Part shown: positions 33,201-44,110 of the stretch, piece after piece
Layout: every line of letters begins with the position of its first letter
Numbering within the stretch: the first letter of the stretch is position 1
DNA from: Apostichopus japonicus
Lineage: Eukaryota > Echinodermata > Holothuroidea > Aspidochirotida > Stichopodidae
Reading direction: 5' to 3'
Assembly: GCF_037975245.1 (NCBI RefSeq)
Contig: NC_092564.1
Location: forward strand, 27,946,984 to 28,010,983
DNA length: 64,000 nt
Notes under the pieces: generated by a model
Database searches by the model: none
What the model was told of the DNA's origin: nothing
What the model saw: only the letters and a program-made list of their open reading frames with translations
Position numbers and translations under genes: made by a program

Positions 33201-33620
33201 ATGGAGAGAGAGGTAGAGAGGGGGGGGGGGCGGGGAGAAGGGGAAGTTCTTCGTGACGTATACAACAAGCCACAAATAAACGGTTCACTTTCCATCGGTG
33301 TTTTTTTTTTGGGGGGGGGGGTCATAATTCTTGGTTAATTAGTTAATTTCTTGGTCTTCTACTTTTCACAGTGAGAGTAAGCTACGACATCACGGAAAGT
33401 TTCCATGACGAACATACTAAATAGAAACATCAATTTATATAAAACAAGTCAGATTAATTTTTTTTCCCTTCAAATACAGAGTTAAATTTCCGTCAGCTGG
33501 GTTTTCTTTTTCTGGAATTATCTTGCAAGCTTTTGTTTTGTCTTTCCTGGTTGGTCTCTGCTACGTTCATTCTGTTGCTTTTATTCACCGTGGTTTTCTC
33601 CTGATAACAAGCAGTGCATA
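30206..33620. promoter_or_regulatory. Divergent intergenic region between TUT1 and UBE2Z copy 1
   Basis: TUT1 reads left from 30205 and UBE2Z copy 1 reads right from 33621. The TUT1-proximal part has a CpG-rich block (GGCGCGCC near 30270) and GATGGCGGC near 30629, which resembles a YY1-type core-promoter motif. A 13-codon ORF follows that motif. Further right, 31920-32100 has GTGGCAA-rich sequence and 32562-32920 a possible MITE. Shared promoter use is inferred from the layout only. Confidence 0.5.
32562..32920. mobile_element. Possible MITE present only in unit 1
   Basis: Unit 2 reads continuously through the corresponding site (CTACCGCCGTACATTACAG, about 44805). Unit 1 has about 357 extra bp beginning ATAGGCGTAGGAG and ending CTCCTACGCATACG, an imperfect inverted repeat. 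Flanks CCACCGCC and CCACCGCG are a near-perfect 8-bp duplication. Confidence 0.5.
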
Positions 33621-33898
33621 ATGGCAGGGATGATGTTTCGTATCGTTTTGATGCCCGTGCCAGTCCCAAACAGTTCGCCTCCACGTGCGATCCTCGTCCC
33701 AGTGCCTGTCCCAGTAGGCCTACTGCAAACACCACCACAGAGGCAACCTTGGGATCCTGAAAATAGTCCAGATTGGGACAAGGAGAAAACGGACCACAGT
33801 TACAAGAAGGCAATGCCTAGAATCACGAGGTATCTTTAAGATGAATAAAAATAGTTCATATAGAAAAAAAATGTTCATATACTATATATGCATATATA

Positions 33899-33982
<84 letters not shown>

Positions 33983-34000
33983 AATATATATGTTTATATA

Positions 34001-34048
<48 letters not shown>

Positions 34049-37000
34049 AGTGTGTGTATAAAGATAAGCTTTTGAAGACGGTGAGATGTAAAAATGGGTG
34101 TGCGATGGTATAATTTCTAGTTAGAAATAAATAAATCCGGATATCAGATTCTGACCTAGACTTCAACAGAAATGATTTCTCTTTTCAGGTAAATGTTGTA
34201 ACTAAATATGTTTGGTTGATATTTTAGAGACATCAAACAAGTCCTTACTAATCCACCAGATGGAAGCTTGGTTGAAGTGGATGAGCGGATCGACGATATA
34301 AGCGTGGTAATTTCAACAATTACATAACAGATATATCATGCAGCACGTATCGCGAAATTACAACTTTCATATTAATCCAAGACACATTCCAAGCTATTTA
34401 AGGGTGTTGAGCTGTGAAGTACTATCGGTATTCAGTGTCACCAGTAGGTACTGGAAAAAGTCTGGATCCTTGACATATTGAATTACTAAGTGTGTTTACT
34501 GTTTACGCTTGTCAAACTCGACCGTAATGACTATCAAAAACGTTTGTTCTCTTTCTCTCCCGTCCCTCCCCCCCCCCCCTCCTCTATATCTGTCTCCACC
34601 CACCACGCGCTCTATCTCTCGCGTTATTATACGCTTACAGATTATAGAATATATCTAAAAGGTCTCAGATAAATCCCTAATGTTAATTTAAACTCGTATA
34701 GAAAGCTTGCATGTATAACTACATTTAGACCTTTTAGCCTAAAGATGCGTTAGGCTGCTTTATAATACTGATGTTTGAATTAGCTACTATTACCTGTGTA
34801 AGGTCACCTTTTACTTTCCGTACTCATACATGCATATGACACTCATTGTTGTTTCAAATAATGCCTCTGTGATATAATTAATGCATGTAACTTTAAGTTT
34901 ACATGACGCTCATCCAGAGCTAAAGAAGACAAGATTTGTAAATTTATAAAGTGTATTTAGTTTCTATGGGAAGCACAAGTTATTCATTGTCTGTTTAAGA
35001 TACTGCGACATTCCAAGTACAATTGTCATTTATTTACAGCAGGTGTAGTGGAGAACTTCATTGCACAACGATATGTAAAACACAATGCCAGAATTCATTG
35101 CGTATTTGTGATGATATCGTCTAGACATACAGTTAGTGAATAAATGCAGTACATTCCAAGTATACGACTTTAGATAGACGTTCCACCAAATGTAGATCAT
35201 TTGGAGGGGTGCGACCCCCCCCCCTCCCCTCGCTCAGCTTTGTGTCTATACATGCATGTGGGTTCTTATATTCTGAGGAACAGGGGAGGGTGACCAAGGG
35301 GCTGGGTTAAGTCCCGCTCTTGATAGAGGGGAAATCAGGATTACATCTCTGTTCCCACTTTTTTTGTGTAGAGTTGGCGTTCCATATACCTTGTTATCTT
35401 TAGAATATCTTGAAGGTTTCACACAAACTATTCGATATAACTGATGAAATATTTAACTAGAAATGTTATCAGAGCACTTAAATAATCTGTTATTTCACAA
35501 CGTGTGAATAAACAGATTGTCTATACTGACGCATGCGCTATTAAGTTGAAATATATATTGCCGTTTACTAGAAAGTTACTTGTTCGGTTGCCATTGTAAT
35601 CTATATGGTTTTGTCTTATATAGTTGTTAGATTATCTTTTTGTCCCGAGCTGATTTTGCTATTCCTTACACTTTCCTTTCTTCAGTTTTTTGTTTGTTTT
35701 CACTTATGTGTTTTAAGGTATCGAATGGACACATGTTAACACATTAAACCGACGTTTTTCCTCAAAGTTAACATAACACGTAAACCCTCTTGATGTCTAC
35801 ATGAGTTGGCACCTGTGGTATTATACAAAGTACCAAAGTTTTGTTGCAAATATAAATTCTTTTTTTCAATACACTGTTCACTCTAAAGGTACATGCTCTT
35901 CTAACCGGACCAGAAGATACACCATACGAGGGTGGATTTTTCCATTTTTTGCTAAGATTCCCAGCTAGCTACCCACACCAACCACCACGTGTCAAGTTTC
36001 TGACTACGGGAGGAGGCACTGTGTCCTTTAATCCAAATTTGTACCCAGATGGCAAAGTTTGCATCAACGTAATTGGGTATGTATACTACCAACATATCCT
36101 TTTTTTAATGATTTCATGTAAAGTTCAAACAACAAGGGGTTAATGTTCTGCGGCTTTAAGAAATCACAGTTCTGAATTATATAGTAATGCTTTCATGTGT
36201 ACACTTTTGACCCAGTAAAGATTATTTCGCTGGGTGCAAATAGTATTTTAGTGTCGGGATGGGAACCACCCTACAATCCTATTAATTTAAGAGTTGACCT
36301 CAAGGTCATCCTTTTGCGTTTGGATCACCACCTACTTGCGATCCTATAGAGATTGTCTTAAGGATGTTCACAATTTAATGGAAGGCGATATCACGGTTTA
36401 CTCTCGTAATGTCACGTTTGCTTGTCATTACAGTACATGGGGAGCTACTGCCTGGACACCAGCTCAGTGTCTGTTTACAGTCCTTGAAGCGATTCGTAAC
36501 GTCATGAACAAAACGCCGTATGACAATGAACCTAATCTAGAATTACCATGGGTAACTTCAGTTGTTTCATGTTTGCACTTGTGCACCATACTTAAATTCT
36601 TGGCAAATACTAAATAACATATAACAGGTTAAAGGGCCGAGAAGGGCACATGCCCAATGGTATTATTGTGGCAATATATGATTATATGGTGATGATGATG
36701 GTGGTGATGGTGATGATGGTGATGATAAAGGTGACGGTGACAGTGATCCTGATGACGGTGATGATGGTGGTGGTGATGATGGTGATGATGATGATGGTAA
36801 TGATGGAGATGATGGTGATGATGATGATGGTGGTGGTGATGATGGTAATGATGATGGTGGTGATGAAGATGATGGTGATGATTGTGGCCATGGTGATGAT
36901 GATGATGGTGGTGATGATGATGGTGGTAATGGTGGTGATGGTGATGATGATGGTGATTATGATGGTGGTGATGATGATGGTGATGATGATGGTGGCCAAG

Positions 37001-39412
37001 GTGATGATGGTGATGAAGGTGGTGAGGGCGACGGTCGAGTGGTATGGTACAGTCTTCGGTCGGCGAGACGAAGGTCTGCTGTTCGATTACTACCTGATGA
37101 GTCTCATAAAGGACGAAACCGGTCGTGAAGTGGAATTATTCTGGTGTGTTTGTCTTTATTAAGTATTATGTATGTTTGATTAATGTTATAGTTTGGGAAA
37201 AGCGACGACCATAGGAAACAGTACAATGAATGTATTTACCACGAGACTCTACGAGTGGCTGTTTGCCAAATGATGGAGGAGAAAGAAAAATTGCCAACAG
37301 AGTTACAGTGAGTATCTATACATATCAAGACCCTGTAGGAGTAACATTAGGATTAGTGTAGTAGTGTCAGCAAACAGACGTACACTATATATTGATGCAG
37401 CGCACTTCACTGTATAAGAGTTGTGTTGGTCGCCTTGAAAATCCGGTGTTTTCTGTGACCTAAGAGCAAAGCACAGCGGATGAAGCGCATGTAGTAGAAG
37501 TGCACTCATAATTAACATAAAAATACAGAAGTAGCCCACATACGCTTCAGAACGCATTTAAAAATGGGTATTCCCGCTTCGTCAATTTATTATCACCTAA
37601 AATTCGTATATCATTGAAACAACGATGGCGTGAGGCATGATATTAGTTTTGGAAAAATGAGAAACCATATAGACCCGAAATTGGTACACACAAATTAAAA
37701 AAAGTCCCGATCTTCGCGAAAAGCTGTTGAACCTGAAGCAGTACACACGTGCATGCAGTCTGCTACAACTTACAGTGTTTTCACTCCAGCCATTTGACAT
37801 ATAGTGCAAATCTTAAAGGAAGGAAGTAACGTGAGTGCGACCTGCAGAATATGTGAGAATGAATAAATTAGATATAAAAATACAGAATATTTAATAAATT
37901 GCAAATTCAACCAATATGCATAATTATCTTGTTAGGGAATGTATAATATAACAATGCACCCTGTTATTGATGCATGAACGTGCCCAGACCAATTGGTACA
38001 AGAAAATTCGCTCTTCATGTAGCCTATACTAAATAATTGTGTTTCGTTTGGCTTCTTCACAAAGTCAAACATCCTTACTCTTGTAGAATAAAAGTCGCAA
38101 TTTAAAATCTTCCCGACATAGACCTAAATGAAGGAAATTTTGTACAGCAATTTGATCTTCTTTGCAGATCCAAAATGGAAACGATGTTTCTGGAGAAGTT
38201 TGACTTCTACATGAGAAGAATTGAAGAGAAAGAAAAGGAATACGATGGAAAAGAGATGACGGTGGTAATAGAAGATATTCTTTGCTCTCGTTTGTTCACC
38301 ACTTGAATGATTATTAGATATAACATCAATTAAGTGCATTAATTCATTTCAGAAGCTCCCTGAATTAAGGATTATATTGCTTATTTGATTCTTGTTAAGT
38401 GACTCTATACAGAGTCCCTCTTTAGACAGAATACATGACAATGGCAAATATGATCATGTCACGTGGTCTATGCGTCCATCTTTATTCCAACTGATGATAA
38501 TTGTGGCAAATTTCAAATCAGCATTTTCACATCATATGTATGCCTAGGCCTTAACGATAGAAACAAATTTTGCAGTGGCTACATTAGGAATAGATTTTTG
38601 TGACTTTGAGGTGATCGAAACTAGGCCTACTTAATTGTAAAGAGTATCTGGGGATTGAGTGAGGGCTTCCAAAGGACCACCAGGAAGTTAATACTAGCAA
38701 ATATGCAATTTAACGCGAGCAGTTTAGTCGATAATTTGATTTAATGCTAACATATATGTTGACCAAAGATAGTGCAGGAATATGCATACCGTAAATAATT
38801 CACTAAAGTGAAAAAAAAAAATCAATGAATATTAAAACACCTGTAGTCACTTGACATGAAACTGAATAAAGGGGGGTTTATTGTAATGAGGGCAATCATT
38901 AGTTGTTTTTGACATGAGTTTCGTTTTCATTCTTGCAGAATGTCTATGGACAGCGACATGGTCACTTTAATTATAAGCAGATACGGACGAAGCTGCGAGA
39001 GATCAAGCGCAAGCTAGATCAACGTAGGAGAGAAAAGCAACCGGCCTCAGAGATGGATCAAACAGAGGCAGGAATGGAGCAGCTGGCAATTGAAGATGAA
39101 CAAGCGACTGATGTCAAAGAAGAGCAAACGGCTGATGTCAAAGAATTAGAGCAACCGGCCTCAGAGGTGGGTCAAACAGAGGCAGGAATGGAGCAGCTGA
39201 CGATTGAAGATGAACAAGCGACTGATGTCAAAGAAGAGCAAACGGCTGATGTCAAAGAATTAGAGCAACCGGCCTCAGAGGTGGGTCAAACAGAGGCAGG
39301 AATGGAGCAGCTGGCGATTGAAGATGAACAAGCGACTAATGTCAAAGAAGAGCAAACGGCTGATGTCAAAGAATTAGAGCAACCGGAAGTAGAAGACTGT
39401 CCGGAATCTTAA
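33621..39412 (+). CDS. UBE2Z: UBE2Z-like E2 conjugating enzyme, copy 1
   Basis: Seven coding exons: 33621-33829, 34228-34306, 35889-36076, 36434-36551, 37192-37307, 38168-38264 and 38939-39412. All are GT-AG with matching phases, giving 1281 nt (426 residues). The core fits UBE2[10 protein letters not shown] before the UBC fold, [17 protein letters not shown], the NPN-type active site FNPNLY and catalytic C154 in [35 protein letters not shown] and GHFNY in the last exon also match. UBE2Z accepts ubiquitin or FAT10 from UBA6. The N-terminus has a Pro/Val-rich stretch, and the C-terminus has three 38-residue acidic repeats not seen in vertebrate UBE2Z. Confidence 0.93.
33902..34046. repeat. TA dinucleotide microsatellite
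   Basis: Long (TA)n with short interruptions in intron 1 of UBE2Z copy 1. The long Ile/Tyr reading frame across it is an artefact. Confidence 0.95.
35889..36076 (+). CDS. UBE2Z: UBE2Z copy 1 catalytic exon (exon 3)
   Basis: 188 nt between acceptor CTAAAG and donor GTATGT. It encodes [11 protein letters not shown] and the active-site Cys (codon 36060-36062). Compared with copy 2 (46206-46393) there are about five base differences, three of them changing residues. Confidence 0.93.
36680..37030 (+). repeat. GAT/GGT trinucleotide array in UBE2Z copy 1 intron 4
   Basis: About 350 bp of purine/T-biased GATGGT and GATGAT units. Open in all three forward frames, so the apparent Asp/Gly or Met/Val proteins are not real. 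It adjoins the hammerhead-like motif. Confidence 0.95.
37086..37136 (+). ncRNA. Hammerhead-ribozyme-like motif (type I), UBE2Z copy 1 intron 4
   Basis: The core CTGATGA (37094-37100) is followed by a 4-bp stem II (GTCT/GGAC around loop CATAAA) and GAAA (37115-37118). A very short stem III (AC/GU) and a GTC cleavage triplet ending at 37124 come next. Stem I pairs TAC (37091-37093) with GTG (37125-37127), then ATTAC with GGAAT across a 4-nt AAGT bulge, with one mismatch. Order and elements match type I hammerheads found in Penelope-like elements and animal retrozymes. A possible pol III B-box (GTTCGATTAC) overlaps stem I. Activity is not demonstrated. Confidence 0.6.
38939..39412 (+). CDS. UBE2Z: UBE2Z copy 1 last exon with three acidic repeats
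   Basis: It opens with [14 protein letters not shown], matching the end of the E2 fold extension in UBE2Z. A basic stretch and three 114-bp in-frame repeats follow (about residues 303-416), each with [13 protein letters not shown] and EEQTADVKE. It ends at TAA 39410-39412. Confidence 0.88.
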   Translation, partial: NVYGQRHGHFNYKQIRTKLREIKRKLDQRRREKQPASEMDQTEAGMEQLAIEDEQATDVKEEQTADVKELEQPASEVGQTEAGMEQLTIEDEQATDVKEEQTADVKELEQPASEVGQTEAGMEQLAIEDEQATNVKEEQTADVKELEQPEVEDCPES

Positions 39413-39573
39413 GAACCACAAAACCGACAAGGACTAGATTTATGATCAATTGAATGAAGCCGATAATCGGTCAAACGACTAAGTAGTGCGCAGTGACGTC
39501 GTGGGGGGTTGAGGGATTCCAATTTTCCCCGATTTATTTTTGTAGGGAAATTTGTTCAGAGAATGAGGGGTGG

Positions 39574-39646
39574 GGGCTCTTGGAAACGGAAGTACGTCAC
39601 AGGTCAACTTATCTGTTGTCGAAACACTTTGAATCTAACCTCAGCC
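39574..39646 (-). mobile_element. Truncated MULE end
   Basis: The reverse complement matches the left end of the MULE (54844-54925), including GTGTTTCGACAACAGA, GTTGACCTGTGACGTACTTC and AAGAGCC. It ends CCTCAGCC. Sequence like the TUT1 promoter (GAAGTATGGCGCGCCGT) follows at 39690-39706. Only one element end remains here. Confidence 0.8.
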
Positions 39647-40219
39647 GTGGGCCTACAGTACCTTCGAGGTTTTTATCACATGCAACCGGAGAAGTATGGC
39701 GCGCCGTTTGAAAATATTATAAACAGGGGAAGATAAATACACTTAACTCCGAAAATGAGAGAAGAATGTGTTCCCAAAGGACCGAAAGCATCACTTTAAT
39801 CTATTTCATTGCTTCCAGTACAAAACGGGCGAGTTTGCTTTTTTCGATGTTATAATCTTTGTTATTACTAGCACCGTCTTTATTTTTGCAAACCATAAGT
39901 TTACATCGACATTATACCTACGCGAATTTCAATCTGTGTTGATCAATTTCATTCCGTACATATCATCTTAAATCGGTATATACCATTGGTACATGTATAT
40001 CGGATTAACAGATAAGTAAGAAAGCCTATTAATTACCGTGTCGATCACTCCAAAATATACGCGATAAAGTGTAACAACTTACAAGTATAATGATAATAAT
40101 AATAAAAAAAAGGTGATGTGCGACAATTTATCTTCCCCTTCCAAATTAATGTAAACTTAGTTATTTATAGTAAGGATACAAGATTGATTACGTATATGTG
40201 TTCTTAAATCATCTTTATA

Positions 40220-41883
40220 CAGTGGCGGAGATTTCTTGTCAGAAGTGGGGGGGGGGGGGGGTTGCAGGCCATTGATGAAATAAAAAGTCATAACTGCTGG
40301 CTCACTATCTAAGTGGAGCGCCACCATAGGTTGGCGCGAAGTGCACAAGAAATTTTTTGGCAAATATTGCCTCCCAGATTGCTGTAAATGGCACTGCCCA
40401 GGCCATGAAAAGCTGCATTTAACCAAGGGCGTATGCAGGATTTTCTAACCCGGGGGCGCGTATTGCTATCTAATCGTAGCGCCACCATTGGTTGGCGCGC
40501 AGCGTACAAGCAAATTTCTGGTTTTGGTACCCCCAGATCAACGGAAATGGAACTTTTCAGGCTTGAAACTGACCAACCATATGTACACTTTGCCTGAGAA
40601 CCAAGTTTTTCCAAATACTTTTTTTCTCATCTATAACCTTTTTGAAGATTGTCACCAGTCACACATCATGTTCGACTTCATCACATATCCTGTGGATCAT
40701 TACTTTTGTAGGTGATTCTTCATCGCGGCCCACAATATCCGGCAGCCCAACTGCTCAGAATTTGAAAATTCACAATAATGGTGGGGACGCGCGTCTGTTC
40801 TATGACACTATCTAAGCGGATCGCGACCATGAGTTCGCGCGTAGCGTACGATTTTTTGGGCAAATATACCTCCCAGATCGCCGGAAATATGATGCTCCTA
40901 AATCTCCTTAAGTTTTAGATCTCATGGCTTACAAATTTAGTTTGGGGAAATACATGGGCGTCTGCAGAAAGAAAATCAGGGGACAAATAATCCAAGTAGA
41001 CTTTTGTATATACAATGGGTCTGGGGTCCTCTCCCAGAAAACAAATATAGACTGCCGCAAATGCGATTTCCGTCCTATATTTAACAACTGTGGATAAAAT
41101 ACAATAAAATGAGAACTGCTGCATGTCATTTGCACAATGCTGGATCAAACTGCGCCAAAGTTCAATACAGGGGAACTTGAAATGCAGCTATTGGTCAGGA
41201 CAAATTGGTGGGGACACGGTATATCATGTCCCCACTACTGAAAAAGTTGGTGGGGACGCGTCCCGCTGTCCTCACCAGGATCTGCGCCCATGGTTTGGAG
41301 GCTGTTTATCGTGGAACGCCATTTTCATGCTCCCTGATATGATGTGATATCTGCTGTTTGCTTTACAAATTCGAATAATTTTGTCGCTGTTCCTTTTTCT
41401 CTTCCCGTTTTCTTGCCGTATTTTCTACTCCATCCTTTTCTCCTTTTCTCTCTTTCTTCTTTTTCTTTTCCTTCCTTCACCTCGTTGAAGTTGGCAAGTG
41501 TATACAGTTCCAAAGCTATTCAACAGCAACAAAACGTTATTTTGTGTATGTCTGTAATTGTGGGGTGAAGTTAGCGCTATGAGCTATAAGTTCAAATGCG
41601 CAAGGTGGGGGGAAAGGGGCTAGAAATATTGTGTGGGTCAATTCTAACTCGGTTTTCGGTCGTTAATTGTTGATGTAGCCTACCAGGTAAAAGGTTGAAA
41701 TGACTTTAACAATTTCAAATTTAATAATTTGATTTATTATGCCATTTGGAGCACATAACATAGGCTATAACAGAATATTACTGGCAAAAAGTAGGGGGGG
41801 TTTGATTGGGTGGACCAACCCCCCCTCTTCAAATAGTGGGGAGGGGTTAAAACCCCCTCAACCCCCCTGTTTCTCCGCCACTG
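40220..41883. mobile_element. Non-autonomous hAT-like element, 1.66 kb
   Basis: Ends CAGTGGCGGAGA and TCTCCGCCACTG are inverted repeats. The 8-bp target duplication TCTTTATA flanks it (40212-40219 and 41884-41891). Unit 1 has the empty site near 31110. The interior holds G/C-tract modules and several copies of a GGTTGGCGCG-containing segment, but no intact transposase. Confidence 0.9.
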
Positions 41884-42177
41884 TCTTTATATAACAATTA
41901 AATTCAACTTTCGAATTTTGGGTTAGTTAACAGAGTTCCTCTAATTTACTTATTTTCTGTTGTTATGCTTCATGTGCCTGTACACTTAATTTATTCATAT
42001 TTTGTTACATTTAAACCTTTTTTTCAAATTAATACCTTAAATTGTCAATATTGTAACACAAAGTTCCGATTAGATCAGGCCTCACCCCATATGACCTCCC
42101 ATTAGTAAAGAAATGTGTATAGTCTTGAATTAAATATATATGCAACAGAAACTCTACAATTTCATCTTTTTTACGAT

Positions 42178-42836
42178 CAAGGGCGGCGGAACCGGGGGGC
42201 ACAGGGGGCACGTGCCCCCCCCCCCACTTTTCCTCAGGTTAAAAATGTGCCCTTTTTCTACATAAAAATTGAGGTGTCTTAAGTTAGCAAGAGGCCAGGG
42301 AACCAGAATGAACACTCGGGAAGGGCCGTTTCCGGCCATCTAAGGGGTTTGTAAAACCAAAAATTTTGTTGTACGCTTCCGCAACCGATGGTGGTGCTCC
42401 GCCGCTCAGATAGTCGTGCACACAACTTTGCAAGACCTGGCTACGCCCCTGACTTTTAATGAATTTCTTTGGGTCAAACTCAGAGCTATTTCGAATGGAA
42501 AAAAATTGTTAACATATTAACAAGAAATAAACTCTTATTCGGAAGATTCCTACATTAGCAACTAGCATGATTTCACCTCATTTTGTCTCAAAAGAAAACT
42601 TGTTCCTTGTTACTCAATTTGCACATTGGATATTGCAGTGCTAGTATGCATATTTTCCTTGAGGAGGGGAGGGGGGCGTTGATGGAGTGATGTGTATACG
42701 CAAATAAGATAAAACAATAAGAGTTCTAAAGGGTACTAAATTTAAGTCTGCATCAGTCGAATCGAATTTCTGCAAAGTGCCCTTTGATGTCGGTGCCTCC
42801 CAACCCCCGAGATTAAAAGTGCTACCGCCGCCCTTG
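42178..42836. mobile_element. Non-autonomous hAT-like element, 659 bp
   Basis: Ends CAAGGGCGGCGG and CCGCCGCCCTTG are perfect 12-bp inverted repeats, flanked by the 8-bp duplication TTTACGAT (42170-42177 and 42837-42844). The site is unoccupied in unit 1 (near 31430). The interior includes the dispersed repeat also found at 18470-18650. Confidence 0.9.
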
Positions 42837-43369
42837 TTTACGATACCTTATTTACATATCCGGCTGTTTCAGCGGCCTAAGTGACGAATATGTTGCCGAT
42901 GATTTAATTTGCATATTGCACAATAAGTAACCTTATATGCAAGAATGCAAAATAAAAATAAGCAATAAAATTACAGGACGCACTTTAGGCCTATATGATC
43001 CAAATCCAGAACCCTTCTACCTACTTGGTACGCTCTGTGAAACATGACAGGTCTCACAATTGGGAACATTTTTGTTTCTTCTTTAACCTACTTTAAGCGA
43101 TCAAAACCTTCTGTAGAGTTTGTGTAAAAGTACAAATTTCTTCCGTTTTGTATTTATGCATCCATGAGAGATTGGGATCACAGGTGGTGGCTTTGTTTCC
43201 TTATTGGTCGGGAAGGATGCAACCATCACAAAGTGGGGCCATGTTTCAACTAAAATTTGTTGAAGTACATTATTCAATGGACAACAACATACATACCAAT
43301 CCATCTGCATGCGTAGTATTGCGTACTGCGATAATATAGGCGATATAGCTCCCTCTAGTACAGTATATT

Positions 43370-43540
43370 TAGGATTGTGGCAAACTCAGTGATTGTAACA
43401 AATGCACACCTTGCGACAAGCTCATTGAGTTGGGCAAACTCATAAATTGTGGCAAACGCAGCGTTTGTGGCAAACGTACCCGTGTGGCAAACGAACTCGT
43501 TGTGGCAAACACAGTTGTTGTAGCAAACTCATGAAGTCTT
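43370..43540. repeat. Degenerate GTGGCAAAC minisatellite
   Basis: Units of roughly 20-25 bp containing TGTGGCAAAC are repeated about eight times. Unit 1 has a shorter, weaker version at about 31920-32115. Confidence 0.7.
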
Positions 43541-43679
43541 GTTTAGACCCTAGTATGTACAGCCTAGTGTACCTTTCTTTTTCACAAAGCTAATTCCCCA
43601 TTTGCCGTCCTTTTTCACAAAGCTATTTTCCTTCATCTATTTGCTGTATTGCAGAGAGAACGCCCGTATGGAAAGCCAT

Positions 43680-44110
43680 TTTAACATTTAATCGGGAATT
43701 TCGGATATCTCGAAATAATTTCAGATATCTCAAATTAAATTACAGATATCTCCAATTTATTTAAGATATCTACAAATAATTGCAGATATCTTAAAATCAA
43801 ATTCAGATATCTCGAAATACCAGAGAATTTCAGATATCTGAAATTGAATTCGAGATATCTGAAATTGAATCCGTTTGCATCAATTGAATCAATTTGCAGA
43901 AAATTGATGCATTGACGAGATCCGTTATCTCGTCAAAACGACAATTTTCTGAAGTTTGTCAACTTGTCGAGATGGTAGAAAGTGTGCAACTCGTCAATTT
44001 GCAGAAAATTGATGTATTGACGAGATCCGTTATCTCGTCAAAACGTCAATTTTCTGAATTTTGTCACGTTACCATCTCGTCAACTCGTCAATTTGCAGAT
44101 AATTGTCGTT
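43680..44110. repeat. ATATC palindrome block and GTCAATTTGCAGAAAATTGA repeats
   Basis: 43680-43870 is a string of AGATATCT palindromes separated by AAAT-rich spacers of 15-25 bp. From 43885, two units of about 105 bp follow, each with CAGAAAATTGATG, CGAGATCCGTTATCTCG and TCAATTTTCTGAA, which can fold into hairpins. The block is absent from unit 1. It looks like a palindromic non-autonomous element; ends were not resolved. Confidence 0.6.

Larger units (their letters stand above)
30672..39646 (+). repeat. Tandem segmental duplication, unit 1 (UBE2Z copy 1)
   Basis: Starting at TCCGAAAATGAGA, this unit is collinear with 39748-50200, through the UBE2Z promoter, all exons and all introns. The two units differ by transposon insertions and by repeat lengths. 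Confidence 0.9.

Noticed and set aside
33841-34113. Ile/Tyr-repeat open frame
   Set aside because: Translation of a TA dinucleotide microsatellite in an intron.
37030-37095. tRNA gene from A-box and B-box-like motifs
   Set aside because: No acceptor stem or complete cloverleaf can be formed, and the B-box-like part overlaps stem I of the hammerhead-like motif. At most a tRNA-derived SINE head.
36650-37162. Long Met/Val- and Asp/Gly-rich open frames in UBE2Z intron 4 (also 46979-47567)
   Set aside because: They are translations of a GAT/GGT array that is open in several frames. The array lies within an intron whose flanking exons join in phase without it.
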